DNA of 36,800 nt from DATLBA01 sp035527275 (GTDB taxonomy: Bacteria > Planctomycetota > Phycisphaerae > FEN-1346), in contig DATLBA010000073.1 of the NCBI GenBank assembly GCA_035527275.1, forward strand, positions 1 through 36,800, read 5' to 3'. Both the position numbers and the translations under genes were made by a program. How positions within the stretch are numbered: position 1 is the first letter of the stretch; every line of letters begins with the position of its first letter. Shown piece after piece: positions 23,749 to 31,295 of the stretch. Under the pieces are notes generated by a model. The model did not search any database and had not been told where the DNA came from. It worked only from the letters and a program-made list of their open reading frames with translations.

Positions 23749-24732
23749 TCACCCGGCCAGCGAAAGGCCGTGCCGCTTGAGCGCCCGCTTGACCTCGGCG
23801 AGCGACGTTTCGCCGAAGTTCTTGCAGGCGAGAAGTTTCTCTTCGGTCAACTTGCTGAGGTCGCCGAGGGTTTCGACTCCGAGCCGCTCGAGGATCTTGC
23901 GGCTGCGGGCGCCGAATTCCAGGTCCGCCAGCCGCACCTTCGCGCCGCTCGCGCGAGCCGGCACTGGCTCGGACCGGGGCGCGGCCAAAAGGTCGCCGGC
24001 GACCGACGCCTCTCCTGCGTCCACAGCCTCCGCCGCCATTCCCAGATACAGGCCCTTCGACGCCAGGACATCCTTGATTTCCTGGAGGCTCGTCTCGCCG
24101 AAGTTTTTGTAGGAGAGCAGTTCCTGCTCGGTGTGTCTGATGAGGTCACCGAGCGTCCGGATATTCATCTTGATGAGACAGTTACGGCTGCGGACGCTGA
24201 GTTCGAAGTCCGTGACGGGGACTTCGAGGACCTGGCTCCGTTTGGTCCGCCGCCGCTCGCTTTCCTCATCGTAATACATGACCTTCGAAGCCTTCGCGTC
24301 GCGAAGGAAGAGGCGCGCCCGGGCGTGATTCGGCTTCACCGCCAGGAGACGTTCGAAGCACTCGATGGCCTCGTCGTACTGGCCGAGGTCATCATAAAGG
24401 ACACCGAGGTTAATCAAAGCGCCTTCGTGGATGGGCGGCTGCTGGACGCACTGCTTGTAGTAGTCGATGGCCAGGCTCTCTTCGCCGCGCATATCGTACA
24501 GAAACGCCAGGTGAAAGAGCGTGGCCCGGTGGGTCGCGTCGAGTTGCAGGGCCCGCTCGTAGGCCTCAATCGCCTCTTCATACCGGCCCTGGGTTTCCCG
24601 CACGTATCCCAGGCGGCACTGAAACTCGGCGGTCTCGGTCTGGTCGGTCGGGACTTGTCCGAGGAGCCGCTCGGCCTCCTCGCTTCGGCCTTCGCAGCAG
24701 GCCTTTTCGATGTCGCTTAGTAAATCAGCCAC
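23749..24732 (-). CDS. TPR protein with two RNA polymerase alpha-CTD-like domains
   Basis: The 327-residue protein starts at GTG 24732 with AGGAGGT seven bases upstream. TPR-like repeats fill about 38-143 (for example GRYEEAIEAYERALQLD, GQYDEAIECFERLLAVKP). Two helix-hairpin-helix domains follow at about 172-231 and 267-327. Both look like the C-terminal domain of RNA polymerase alpha: the first has FELSVRSRNCLIK and NFGETSLQEIKDVLASKGL, very close to the E. coli alpha-CTD, with its DNA-contact Arg and Asn (R265/N268 equivalents) kept. The second keeps the Arg but has Lys instead of Asn. It is not RpoA itself, as the N-terminal assembly domain is missing. A role in transcription or DNA binding is inferred. 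Confidence 0.88.
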   Translation of the reverse strand: MADLLSDIEKACCEGRSEEAERLLGQVPTDQTETAEFQCRLGYVRETQGRYEEAIEAYERALQLDATHRATLFHLAFLYDMRGEESLAIDYYKQCVQQPPIHEGALINLGVLYDDLGQYDEAIECFERLLAVKPNHARARLFLRDAKASKVMYYDEESERRRTKRSQVLEVPVTDFELSVRSRNCLIKMNIRTLGDLIRHTEQELLSYKNFGETSLQEIKDVLASKGLYLGMAAEAVDAGEASVAGDLLAAPRSEPVPARASGAKVRLADLEFGARSRKILERLGVETLGDLSKLTEEKLLACKNFGETSLAEVKRALKRHGLSLAG

Positions 24733-24800
24733 CGTCTTACCTCCTGCCCTTTTGCGTTGCGGTAGAGAACCCGCGCGCCGGATTCCACAGCCGAGCCGCC

Positions 24801-24828
24801 ATTGTATCCAAAACCTCTCTCTTTGCAA
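24801..24828 (-). promoter_or_regulatory. Sigma70-like promoter of the TPR/alpha-CTD gene
   Basis: Read on the minus strand: -35 TTGCAA (24823-24828), a 16-base spacer and -10 TACAAT (24801-24806). It is about 60 bases before the GTG start and may drive the whole run down to the LysM gene. Confidence 0.5.
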
Positions 24829-24886
24829 CCCTTCTTGCGAATGAGAGAACTCATTTCGGGGTGGGGGCGAAGAGCGGGCCTCCTAA

Positions 24887-25077
24887 GAGCCTATCCGAAA
24901 ACCGGTCTCGTCGCGAGGCTGAGCGAGAAGTTCGAGGCCAAGGCGGCAGGTCCAAACGGGCGGAGGTGTGGCTAAAATGCCACGTCGAGGACGTTTTGGG
25001 CCGATCCCGATGTACAATCGGGACCGGCCTCGGGCTTCGCAGCCAGCCGCAGTAGAGACCGGTTTTCGGATAGGCTC
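24887..25077. mobile_element. MITE-like non-autonomous element, 191 bp
   Basis: Perfect 23-base terminal inverted repeats (24887-24909 and 25055-25077) begin GAGCCTATCCGAAAACC. They are flanked on both sides by TAA (24884-24886 and 25078-25080), a target duplication. Beyond the ends, an imperfect inverted match continues inward for about 25 bases. The interior has no transposase and no convincing gene; it includes a CCCGAT-GTACA-ATCGGG palindrome near 25003-25020. The 3-base TNA duplication and GAGCC-type ends resemble the IS5 family (IS427/IS1031 groups); this assignment is inference. It fills most of the 407-base gap between the TPR/alpha-CTD gene and the GT9 gene; the rest holds only the promoter at 24801-24828. 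Confidence 0.8.
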
Positions 25078-25139
25078 TAAGGGCCGATTTTTGGTGTCGT
25101 TATCTGTCCGCCACCCCCTGTTGCATCTCCGAGTGCGGT

Positions 25140-26177
25140 TCACCACCCCTGGAGCCATGAGTCGGCCGCCCGGCGGACGCGCTGGACGGTCAGGTCGTCC
25201 GTGCAAAGGGACTTGCGGCACCGCCTCTGCGCCTTCCGCGAGCAGGGCAGACACGGCGCCGCCGACGTAATGATCGTGTGCCGCGCACTCGGCCCGCGCG
25301 GGCCAACGTCGGCGGGGCTCGTGACGCTGAAGATGGCGACGAGCGGCACATCGAGCGCCGCGGCGAGGTGCATCGGTCCGGTATCGGGCGTAATGAAGAG
25401 GTCGCAAAGCGAAACCGCCGCCGCGAGTTCCCGGACCCCCGTTCGCCCGGCCAGGTTGACGGCCGCACCTTCAGGCGCCGCCGCAACCACCCCTTCCACG
25501 GCCGCCGCCTCCGCGGCCGTTCCCGTAAACAGCACTTGCGTGTCCCACGTTTTCACCAAGTCCGGAAGCAGTGCCTTCCATCGCTCAAGCGGCCACATTT
25601 TCTTCGAAAGGTCGGTCCGGCCGCGGCTGAGGCGGCCCGTGCCGACGTGAACGCCGACGAGCCGTCGGTTTTCGTCGCGGCCGAGCCGGGTCAGGCGATG
25701 GCGCGCCGCCTGGCGTTCCTCGTCCGTCACGACGATCCGGGCGGGCGGCGGCACCGAGTCGCATCCAGCGATTTTGACAGCCAGCCGGTGCAACCGCTCG
25801 CTGTGGTGGTCGCCTGAAGGGCGAGAAAGTCGCTCGCTGAAAATCTGCGGGACGCCGGCCCGTTCAGCAGCCCCGTGCCAGATGCGATGGTCGTGACCGT
25901 GACAAATGAGCACCGCCCGGCAGTTTTGGTCGGCGAGCCAGCGCCGCCACCGCCTCCGCTCGAGCGCAAGACGCAACCATCTTGGATTCGGATGCGGAAC
26001 CTCGACGAGGCGGTCAACCGCCGGATGGTTTTCGAGGATGGGAAGCGGCCAACCGCCCGCCACGACGATGCGGGCCTCAGGCGAGCCCCGACGAAGCCCC
26101 TCCAGCGCCGGCGTCGTCATCACCAGGTCGCCGAGACGCCCCGTTTCAACCACGAGAAACGTTTCCCGCTCTGCCAT
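25140..26177 (-). CDS. Glycosyltransferase family 9 (heptosyltransferase-like)
   Basis: This 345-residue protein fits the GT9 ADP-heptose:LPS heptosyltransferase family: LVVETGRLGDLVMTTPAL at the N-terminus, a second Rossmann domain with VGVHVGTG, KKMWPLERWKALL and VLFTGTAAE, and the FITPDTGPMHLAAALDVPLVAIF nucleotide-sugar site followed by a Cys-rich stretch (PCLPCSRKAQRRCRKSLC) common in this family. Donor and acceptor cannot be told from sequence. It acts on the cytoplasmic face of the inner membrane in surface polysaccharide synthesis. The ATG at 26177 is chosen from the motif start; it has no ribosome site, but a perfect TATAAT lies 9 bases upstream. Confidence 0.9.
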   Translation of the reverse strand: MAERETFLVVETGRLGDLVMTTPALEGLRRGSPEARIVVAGGWPLPILENHPAVDRLVEVPHPNPRWLRLALERRRWRRWLADQNCRAVLICHGHDHRIWHGAAERAGVPQIFSERLSRPSGDHHSERLHRLAVKIAGCDSVPPPARIVVTDEERQAARHRLTRLGRDENRRLVGVHVGTGRLSRGRTDLSKKMWPLERWKALLPDLVKTWDTQVLFTGTAAEAAAVEGVVAAAPEGAAVNLAGRTGVRELAAAVSLCDLFITPDTGPMHLAAALDVPLVAIFSVTSPADVGPRGPSARHTIITSAAPCLPCSRKAQRRCRKSLCTDDLTVQRVRRAADSWLQGW

Positions 26178-26186
26178 TGGGGCGGG

Positions 26187-26192
26187 ATTATA
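26187..26192 (-). promoter_or_regulatory. Possible -10 box of a leaderless GT9 transcript
   Basis: TATAAT on the minus strand lies nine bases before the ATG at 26177, and no Shine-Dalgarno sequence is seen. A start a few bases downstream of the box would put the ATG almost at the 5' end. No good -35 is visible at normal spacing. Confidence 0.35.
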
Positions 26193-26271
26193 AACTCTCC
26201 GAGCCCCAAACGCCAGCCAGTCGGAAACGGGAAGGCCGGAAAGAGGCACGGGCGAGAAGCCCGAAAGCGCA

Positions 26272-26345
26272 TCAACCGAGCAGGTTGTCCATCACCATCA
26301 TGACGACAAAGCCGATCAGGCCGCCGACCGGTTCCACAAGCCCGC
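26272..26345 (-). pseudogene. Fragment resembling the C-terminus of a ZIP-type metal transporter
   Basis: Read on the minus strand, about 24 residues ending at TGA 26272-26274 give GGLVEPVGGLIGFVVMMVMD followed by NLLG. A Gly-rich helix ending in GFxxMMxxDxxLG is the usual last helix of ZIP-family transporters. No upstream part of such a gene is present; a gene-like reading on the plus strand begins instead. This is a short match made by eye. Confidence 0.35.
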
Positions 26346-26349
26346 CGGC

Positions 26350-26631
26350 CTCGCGCCACCGTGCGGCATCTTCGCGTGTCCGGGAAACCACGACTACGGA
26401 GTAACGCGGCCGGTTGGGAACGCCCGGGCGTTCACCGTCGCCGACGTCCTGCCGCGCTACGGTGTGCGGGTCCTTCGGAACGAAGCCATGCGCCTCTCGC
26501 TCGGCGGCCAGGACTTATGGATCGTCGGCGTCGAGGATTTGTGGTCCGGCAGGTGTCGACCGGTGGAAGCCATACACTCTGTGCCGCAGGACGCTGTAAA
26601 CCTTACGCTTTGCCATAATCCGGATGCGGCG
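26350..26631 (+). pseudogene. Truncated metallophosphoesterase remnant
   Basis: In one plus-strand frame about 94 residues read as the middle of a calcineurin-like metallophosphoesterase of the YkuE type: GIFACPGNHDYG (the metal-binding GNHD motif), RYGVRVLRNEAMRLSLGG, LWIVGVEDLWSG and LTLCHNPDAA. The N-terminal DxH/GDxxD motifs and the C-terminal GHxH motif are missing at both ends, and no start codon precedes the GNHD motif in this frame after the stop at 26191-26193. The reading stays open to 27027 but turns into non-family sequence after 26631. It is taken as a gene fragment left by deletion or rearrangement. Confidence 0.6.
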
Positions 26632-26754
26632 AAGGCGCCGGCCGCCACCAGCCCCGCCGGGGCGAGCACAATCAGCGTCGCAAAACAGGTGCGTCTTCTC
26701 CTCCTTTCGTCACCTGCGGCCGGCCTCAGAGGTCGCGTGCTTGGTCTGGCCGCC

Positions 26755-28101
26755 TCAAGCGGTGACGATCTCCCAGCCCTTGCGGTACTCGCGCCGGACG
26801 AAGCGGTTGGCCTTGGAGTCGTTCTTGACGCGGCAGTTCTCGGCGTCCCAATAGACCTTTCTGCCAATCTTGAGGGCGACGATGGGCAGGAGCACGGCCT
26901 CGACCAGAGGCCCGGCGTAGGTGAAGTTGCTCTTGGGGTAGTCCCAGGGCTTCTCGCCCTTGGCGGCCATGACGAACTCCCTGTGATGGCCGGGCGACGG
27001 TTCCATCCGCTCGGGCTGCTTGTATGACTGCATGAACGACTCGGGGATCAGCCGGGGACTGTCCCCGTAATCTCCGGCAACGTAGAGTTTGCCCTTGGTC
27101 CCGATGAAAATGCTGCCGGAGCCCGAGAGTTCTTTCTTCGTGTAGTACGGGTCGTTCATAATCTCTTCGGGCACGGGCGGCTTCCAGGGCTTCGAGTACC
27201 AGTAGGCGGTGAATCCGGGCCGCCAGTCGTTCGGGCCGAACTTCCACCTGTATATCACACTCTCGGGGTGCGTGATTCTGTTGCGGCCGGCGACCTTAAC
27301 CACCTCAGCGGAGATCGGCGCCTCGGGCTGGAGCGACCACCAGACGCAGTCCCAGGTGTGGCAGCCCATGTCGCCGATGGTGCCGGCGCCGTAATCCAGC
27401 CACCCGCGCCACTGGAACGGGTGCATGTGATCCCGGCGTTCGCAGTAGGTGGCACCGCCGATCCAGCAGTTCCAGTCAAGGGTGCCGGGGACGTCTTTCT
27501 TGGGCGGCAGTTTGCTGTAGCCCTGCGGCCAGACGGGGCGGTCCGTCCAGGTATGGACCTCCTTGACGTCGCCGATGGCGCCGTCGCGAATCCACTCGAC
27601 CACCCGCCGGTTGCCCTGGTTGGCGTGGCCCTGGTTGCCCATCTGGGTGGCGACCTTCATTTTCCTGGTCATCTCGGCCATGACGCGGGCTTCATGAATG
27701 CACCACGTAAGCGGCTTCTCGCAGTAAACGTGCTTGCCGAGGCTCAGGGCCCGCGTAGCGGCCGGGGCGTGCTGATGGTCCGGCGTGGCCACGACCACCG
27801 CGTCGATCTTGCTGTGCATCTCGTCGAACATCTTGCGGTAGTCCTGGTAGACCTTGGCGTCGGGGAACATCTGCTTGGCCTTCTCGGTGCAGGTCAGGTC
27901 CACGTCGCACAAGGCCACGCAGGCGTTGGATTGGCCGAGGCCCAAGTGTGCCTCGCCACGCCCGCCGGTCGCCACGAAAGCGAAGTTCAGTTTCTCGTTG
28001 GCTGCGTAAGCCCTTACGCTTGCGGACCCCGAAAGGATGACCAGCCCTGCGCCAGCGGCCGTCTGCTTCAGAAATTTCCGACGATTTATGCCCTTGGACA
28101 C
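26755..28101 (-). CDS. Tat-exported Gfo/Idh/MocA-family oxidoreductase
   Basis: The 448-residue protein starts at GTG 28101 with AAAGGAG upstream. A Tat signal (NRRKFLKQTAAGAGLVILSG, 6-25) precedes the NAD(P)-binding Rossmann domain: FAFVATGGRGEAHLG, CDVDLT, VVVATPDHQHAPAATRAL and the family motif CEKPLTW. The C-terminal domain has the conserved DYGAGTIGDMGCHTWDC. Such proteins are very numerous in Planctomycetota and oxidise or epimerise sugars and related compounds, folded before export. Substrate is unknown. The neighbouring ThuA-DUF1080 protein suggests a shared carbohydrate pathway. A longer reading from 28158 would put the Arg-Arg motif too far in and lacks a ribosome site. Confidence 0.93.
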   Translation of the reverse strand: MSKGINRRKFLKQTAAGAGLVILSGSASVRAYAANEKLNFAFVATGGRGEAHLGLGQSNACVALCDVDLTCTEKAKQMFPDAKVYQDYRKMFDEMHSKIDAVVVATPDHQHAPAATRALSLGKHVYCEKPLTWCIHEARVMAEMTRKMKVATQMGNQGHANQGNRRVVEWIRDGAIGDVKEVHTWTDRPVWPQGYSKLPPKKDVPGTLDWNCWIGGATYCERRDHMHPFQWRGWLDYGAGTIGDMGCHTWDCVWWSLQPEAPISAEVVKVAGRNRITHPESVIYRWKFGPNDWRPGFTAYWYSKPWKPPVPEEIMNDPYYTKKELSGSGSIFIGTKGKLYVAGDYGDSPRLIPESFMQSYKQPERMEPSPGHHREFVMAAKGEKPWDYPKSNFTYAGPLVEAVLLPIVALKIGRKVYWDAENCRVKNDSKANRFVRREYRKGWEIVTA

Positions 28102-28182
28102 CTGAGGCTCCTTTCTATCATCCGGCGTTTTCCACCCGGCTCGCGACGTGGACACCACCCCTTGTCTCCTTGATTTAACCCT

Positions 28183-28211
28183 TATTTAGCCAATCAAAGG
28201 TCAAAGGTCAA
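28183..28211 (-). promoter_or_regulatory. Sigma70-like promoter of the Gfo/Idh gene
   Basis: Read on the minus strand: -35 TTGACC (28206-28211), a 17-base spacer and -10 TAAATA (28183-28188). The -35 hexamer is repeated seven bases further in (28199-28204). A start near 28176 gives a leader of about 75 bases. The remaining gap to the ThuA gene (28212-28324) shows nothing else. Confidence 0.6.
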
Positions 28212-28324
28212 TAGTGCTGCTCGCCATAAGTTCTGATGCACTCTAATAGGGCGCAACAAGATGCTGCATGCAGCCCAAAAGCGTATCGACCATTTCCTCC
28301 ATGCCGCCGGAGAACGGCGTTCGT

Positions 28325-29797
28325 TCACAGCGGCCTAATCTTGACGTTCCGGTACATGACCTTGGCCCCGTGATCCTGGAGGCCGATGTGTCCCTCGCGT
28401 TTGAAGTTTTTCAGGGCCGTTCGGAACTTGTTCTTGGAACCGTCGGGGTTCTTTCTCGGTTCGGTCCACTCGTTCAGGTCCATGCTGATCATCTGCACGT
28501 CGTTCGTCACGACGGTGATGCGATTGTCGTCGGCGGTGATGATGACGTGGTTCCACTCACGATTCTTGACCGGATTCCTGCTGGGGCCTAGGCAATCGTA
28601 GATGGCACCGCAAGCGTGCTTGCCGGGGTTTGGCCTGCCGCCAGTGTTTTCGACCTGGACCTCGATGCCGGTTTGCACGCAGTCGTGGGGCTTGTCGGTG
28701 CGGATGAAGATGCCGCTGTTGCCCTCCGTCTTGAACTCCAGGTCGAGCACAAAATCACCGAAGCGGGCCTTGGTCCAGATGTCGCCGGCCCTGGCTTTAC
28801 GAACCATCGCACCATCTTCTAGGACCCATCCCGCACCGGGCGCTTTGCCGTCCCTGTTCATCCAGTTCTTGCCGTCGAAGAGGGTGATCCATCCGCTGGC
28901 ATCAGCCTTCGGCGCGGCCGCGCCGGCTTTCACTTTCGCGCTGGGCGTCGTGTCGGCCTCGAGGTCGCCCAAGGCAAACTGGATGCCGTCCAGATAGAAC
29001 TGAAGGATGAGGGGGTTCCAGAAGATCTCGTTGTTGTGGCCCAGAGAGCCGTAAAAGACGCGGCCCTGGCCGTAACTTCGGACCCACGCGACTGCGTAAT
29101 CGTTATCCTTGCGGCCGCCCTTGCGGCCGGCGGTGTCTTTGTCCGTCATGTCGAGGGTGAGCAGGATCCGCAGTTTCTCGCGGGAGTAGGGCTCGCGGAA
29201 CTGGTAGATCTCGTCCTTGACCTTGAACCCTTTGCCGCCGAAGACCTGCGTGAGGGCGTGGTCGGGGTCGTCCACTTTGACGGCCCATGTGCCGCCGCCG
29301 CCCCACGGGTGGCCGGCAAAGTAACCGCCCATCATTGCTCCGTACTCGGGCCACTTGTAGAAACAGTCGGTGGCGGCATGGATGCCGATGATGCCTTTGC
29401 CGCCGCGCACGAAGTCCATAAGACTTTTCTTCAGCGTCTCGTCGTCGAAAAGTTTCCCCGTCGTATTGTTCATGCAGACGGCGTCGAACTTGGCGAGGTT
29501 CTCCGGCTTGAACATCGCAACGTCGTTACTGAGAACGGCTTCGAACGCGCCGGTCTTCTGGCCCATGATTTCCAGCGCCTTGGCCCCGTACGGAATGGCG
29601 CCGTGCCGGAACCCGCGGCAAAGGTTGAAGACGAGGAGTTTGCGCGGCTTGGCGGGTTTGACCCGCGGCTTGTCGGGCGCGGCCTGGGTGATTTTTTTGA
29701 CGGCCTCCTCCGGCACATTGCTCTTTGCCGCCTGCGCCTTGCCGATGAGCGCTGCCGCCACAACCACCAACATCATCACCGACAAGATGCGCTGCAT
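28325..29797 (-). CDS. Secreted ThuA-like / DUF1080 (3-keto-disaccharide hydrolase fold) protein
   Basis: The 490-residue protein has a signal peptide (1-24, cleaved near AQA-AK). A ThuA-like domain (about 50-270) is seen in KLLVFNLCRGFRHGAIPYG, GGKGIIGIHAATDCFYKWPE and GRVFYGSLGHNNEIF. A concanavalin-like DUF1080 domain (about 310-490) is seen in GWITLFDGKNW, FVLDLEFKTEGNSGIFIR and EWNHVIITADDNRI. ThuA takes part in trehalose/disaccharide utilisation and DUF1080 includes 3-keto-glycoside hydrolases, so extracytoplasmic processing of oxidised sugars is likely. The ATG at 29797 has AAGGAG upstream. It lies 223 bases before the Gfo/Idh gene on the same strand. Confidence 0.9.
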   Translation of the reverse strand: MQRILSVMMLVVVAAALIGKAQAAKSNVPEEAVKKITQAAPDKPRVKPAKPRKLLVFNLCRGFRHGAIPYGAKALEIMGQKTGAFEAVLSNDVAMFKPENLAKFDAVCMNNTTGKLFDDETLKKSLMDFVRGGKGIIGIHAATDCFYKWPEYGAMMGGYFAGHPWGGGGTWAVKVDDPDHALTQVFGGKGFKVKDEIYQFREPYSREKLRILLTLDMTDKDTAGRKGGRKDNDYAVAWVRSYGQGRVFYGSLGHNNEIFWNPLILQFYLDGIQFALGDLEADTTPSAKVKAGAAAPKADASGWITLFDGKNWMNRDGKAPGAGWVLEDGAMVRKARAGDIWTKARFGDFVLDLEFKTEGNSGIFIRTDKPHDCVQTGIEVQVENTGGRPNPGKHACGAIYDCLGPSRNPVKNREWNHVIITADDNRITVVTNDVQMISMDLNEWTEPRKNPDGSKNKFRTALKNFKREGHIGLQDHGAKVMYRNVKIRPL

Positions 29798-30106
29798 AAC
29801 TGGCTCCTTCCCACTTGGACCTCTTGGTTCCTCTTGGACACCGCTTCGACACGGCCTATTCATAAAACACCCGCGACCGGCCGAAGTTCCGGCAGGATCG
29901 AACACCACCTTCTCAAAATCGGACCTTCAACAACGGTAAATTACCTGCGGGGCGCGCCATAAAACGCGGCCATATTCCTTCCCCCTCCCGCTGGGGTTAC
30001 CACTTTCGACCTTGACGGAGGCCGCATCAGGCAACTATACTAAAGCCGTTGCCCGGCGCGAGGCCTTCGTCCGGTTCCGCGCAGGCCCGAACGCGGGGAG
30101 GTCCCA
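29798..30106. other. Divergent intergenic region
   Basis: This 309-base gap separates the divergent ThuA-DUF1080 gene and the membrane-protein gene at 30107. The right part carries the promoter at 30012-30041. On the left no -35/-10 pair with normal spacing stood out for the ThuA gene; two CCTCTTGG copies lie near 29820-29837. No gene or RNA was recognised. Confidence 0.5.
30012..30041 (+). promoter_or_regulatory. Sigma70-like promoter of the 30107 gene and small basic protein gene
   Basis: -35 TTGACG (30012-30017), an 18-base spacer and -10 TATACT (30036-30041), one of the best matches in the window. A start near 30048 gives a leader of about 60 bases. Confidence 0.65.
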
Positions 30107-30913
30107 ATGGCCAAGCATAAATCGGGACGGGCGTTATTCGAAATCCTGGCCAAGGCACGGCGCGAAGAGGCGGCCGGGGGGAGCCCTCAGGCCACCCCTG
30201 AGCCCATTGTGAGGCGTTACGGCGCCGGTCGGGAGGCCGAAGCGGGTTCCCGGCGCCCGACAGAGAGGCCGGTTCAAAGAACCGCGCCGAAGCGCGGCGG
30301 CGAGAGACGCATCAGCCTGACGTATTACCACCTGGCGATCGCCCTGGTCCTGGTCGCGTGCGCAGGGATGATCCTTTTTGTGCTGGGAACCCGGTTCGGC
30401 AGGCCGCGTCTGCCGCAGACCGAAGCGCACCCGACGATGGAAGAGGTCCACAAGGCGCCGCCAGCACCCGGTCTGGTAATGCCGCGCCCTGAGGCAACCG
30501 AAGAAGGCGCCGAGGAGGAAGCGGAAACGGGAGCGCCGGAAGAGCAGCAAGACACAAGCGCGGCGGTGGGAGCGGGTGCCGCCCCGCCGCCCGCCGAACG
30601 GGCGGGCCGGTATCGCCTCCGCATCGCGCGGCTGTCGGTGTCGCAATCGGAATACACCGACAGGCTCCGGGCGCTGCTCTCACGAAACGGCGTCGAGACG
30701 GACCTGGAAGCCCGGGCCGGATCGTTCATCCTGTACAGCCGTGTGCGCTTTGCGGCCCCGGACCAGGACCCGGCGGGCCGACTCGCCAAGGAAGACGTGG
30801 AGAAGGCGAAAGCATTCGCAGAAAAGGTCAACGGCCTCCTGAAAGAGTTCGAGCAGAAGACGAGTTGGCCAGCCGCGACGAATCCATACTTCGTCGTGAC
30901 CACAGAGGAGTAG
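30107..30913 (+). CDS. Single-pass membrane protein with C-terminal periplasmic domain, unknown function
   Basis: I do not recognise the family with certainty. The 268 residues show a basic cytoplasmic N-terminus (1-70), one transmembrane helix (73-95), a Pro/Glu/Ala-rich spacer (100-165) and a compact C-terminal domain (about 167-268). The domain begins RYRLRIARLSVSQSEYTDRL, an alternation that resembles SPOR-type or ferredoxin-like folds, though no clear SPOR motif is present. The ATG at 30107 follows GGGGAGG. The small basic protein gene follows after 4 bases, so they are co-transcribed and probably translated together. A peptidoglycan-related role is possible but not shown. Confidence 0.75.
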   Translation: MAKHKSGRALFEILAKARREEAAGGSPQATPEPIVRRYGAGREAEAGSRRPTERPVQRTAPKRGGERRISLTYYHLAIALVLVACAGMILFVLGTRFGRPRLPQTEAHPTMEEVHKAPPAPGLVMPRPEATEEGAEEEAETGAPEEQQDTSAAVGAGAAPPPAERAGRYRLRIARLSVSQSEYTDRLRALLSRNGVETDLEARAGSFILYSRVRFAAPDQDPAGRLAKEDVEKAKAFAEKVNGLLKEFEQKTSWPAATNPYFVVTTEE

Positions 30914-30917
30914 CCGA

Positions 30918-31178
30918 ATGTCGATGGACAAGAGCCTGAAGAGCCAGGGAGAACTGGTGCGCCACCGGAACGTGCTGACTCGGGCCGAGCGCGTCCAAAC
31001 CCTGAAGGAAGAGGAAAAGTGGCGGGAGGACCAGGACGTCTTCGGTCTGCCGAAGGTGGCCCATCGCAAGGTCGTGACTCGCAAGCACAAGGCCGAGGCG
31101 GCAAAACCGGCCGCCGAAGCGGGCCCCGCGACTGAAGCGGCTGAAAGCGAGGCCCCCGCGGCCAAATCGAAGGCTTGA
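30918..31178 (+). CDS. Small basic protein of the TIGR04137 (PVC-superphylum) type
   Basis: The 86-residue protein begins MSMDKSLKSQGELVRHRNVL, then TRAERVQTLKEEEKW and VFGLPKVAHRKVV. From memory this is the pattern of TIGR04137, a family found in Planctomycetes, Verrucomicrobia and Chlamydiae, suspected of working with rRNA or the ribosome. The first 56 residues are the conserved core. The rest is an Ala/Lys/Glu-rich tail that looks disordered and could bind nucleic acid. It follows the membrane-protein gene by 4 bases. It is the strongest taxonomic marker in the window. Confidence 0.8.
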   Translation: MSMDKSLKSQGELVRHRNVLTRAERVQTLKEEEKWREDQDVFGLPKVAHRKVVTRKHKAEAAKPAAEAGPATEAAESEAPAAKSKA

Positions 31179-31295
31179 TTCCTCGTCTCCACATCCTTGC
31201 TCCCGCGCCGCCTCTCCCGGCCGGTTTCCTGCGCCAGCCGCGCCTGTTCCTGAGGGCGGCTGACGCGAGCGCCACGACTTGAAGGAGCCCGCGCG

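Noticed and set aside
26608..26690. Additional small membrane gene on the minus strand
   Set aside because: A ribosome-site-like AAAGGAGG and a hydrophobic stretch are present, but no start codon follows in that frame and the reading overlaps the metallophosphoesterase fragment.
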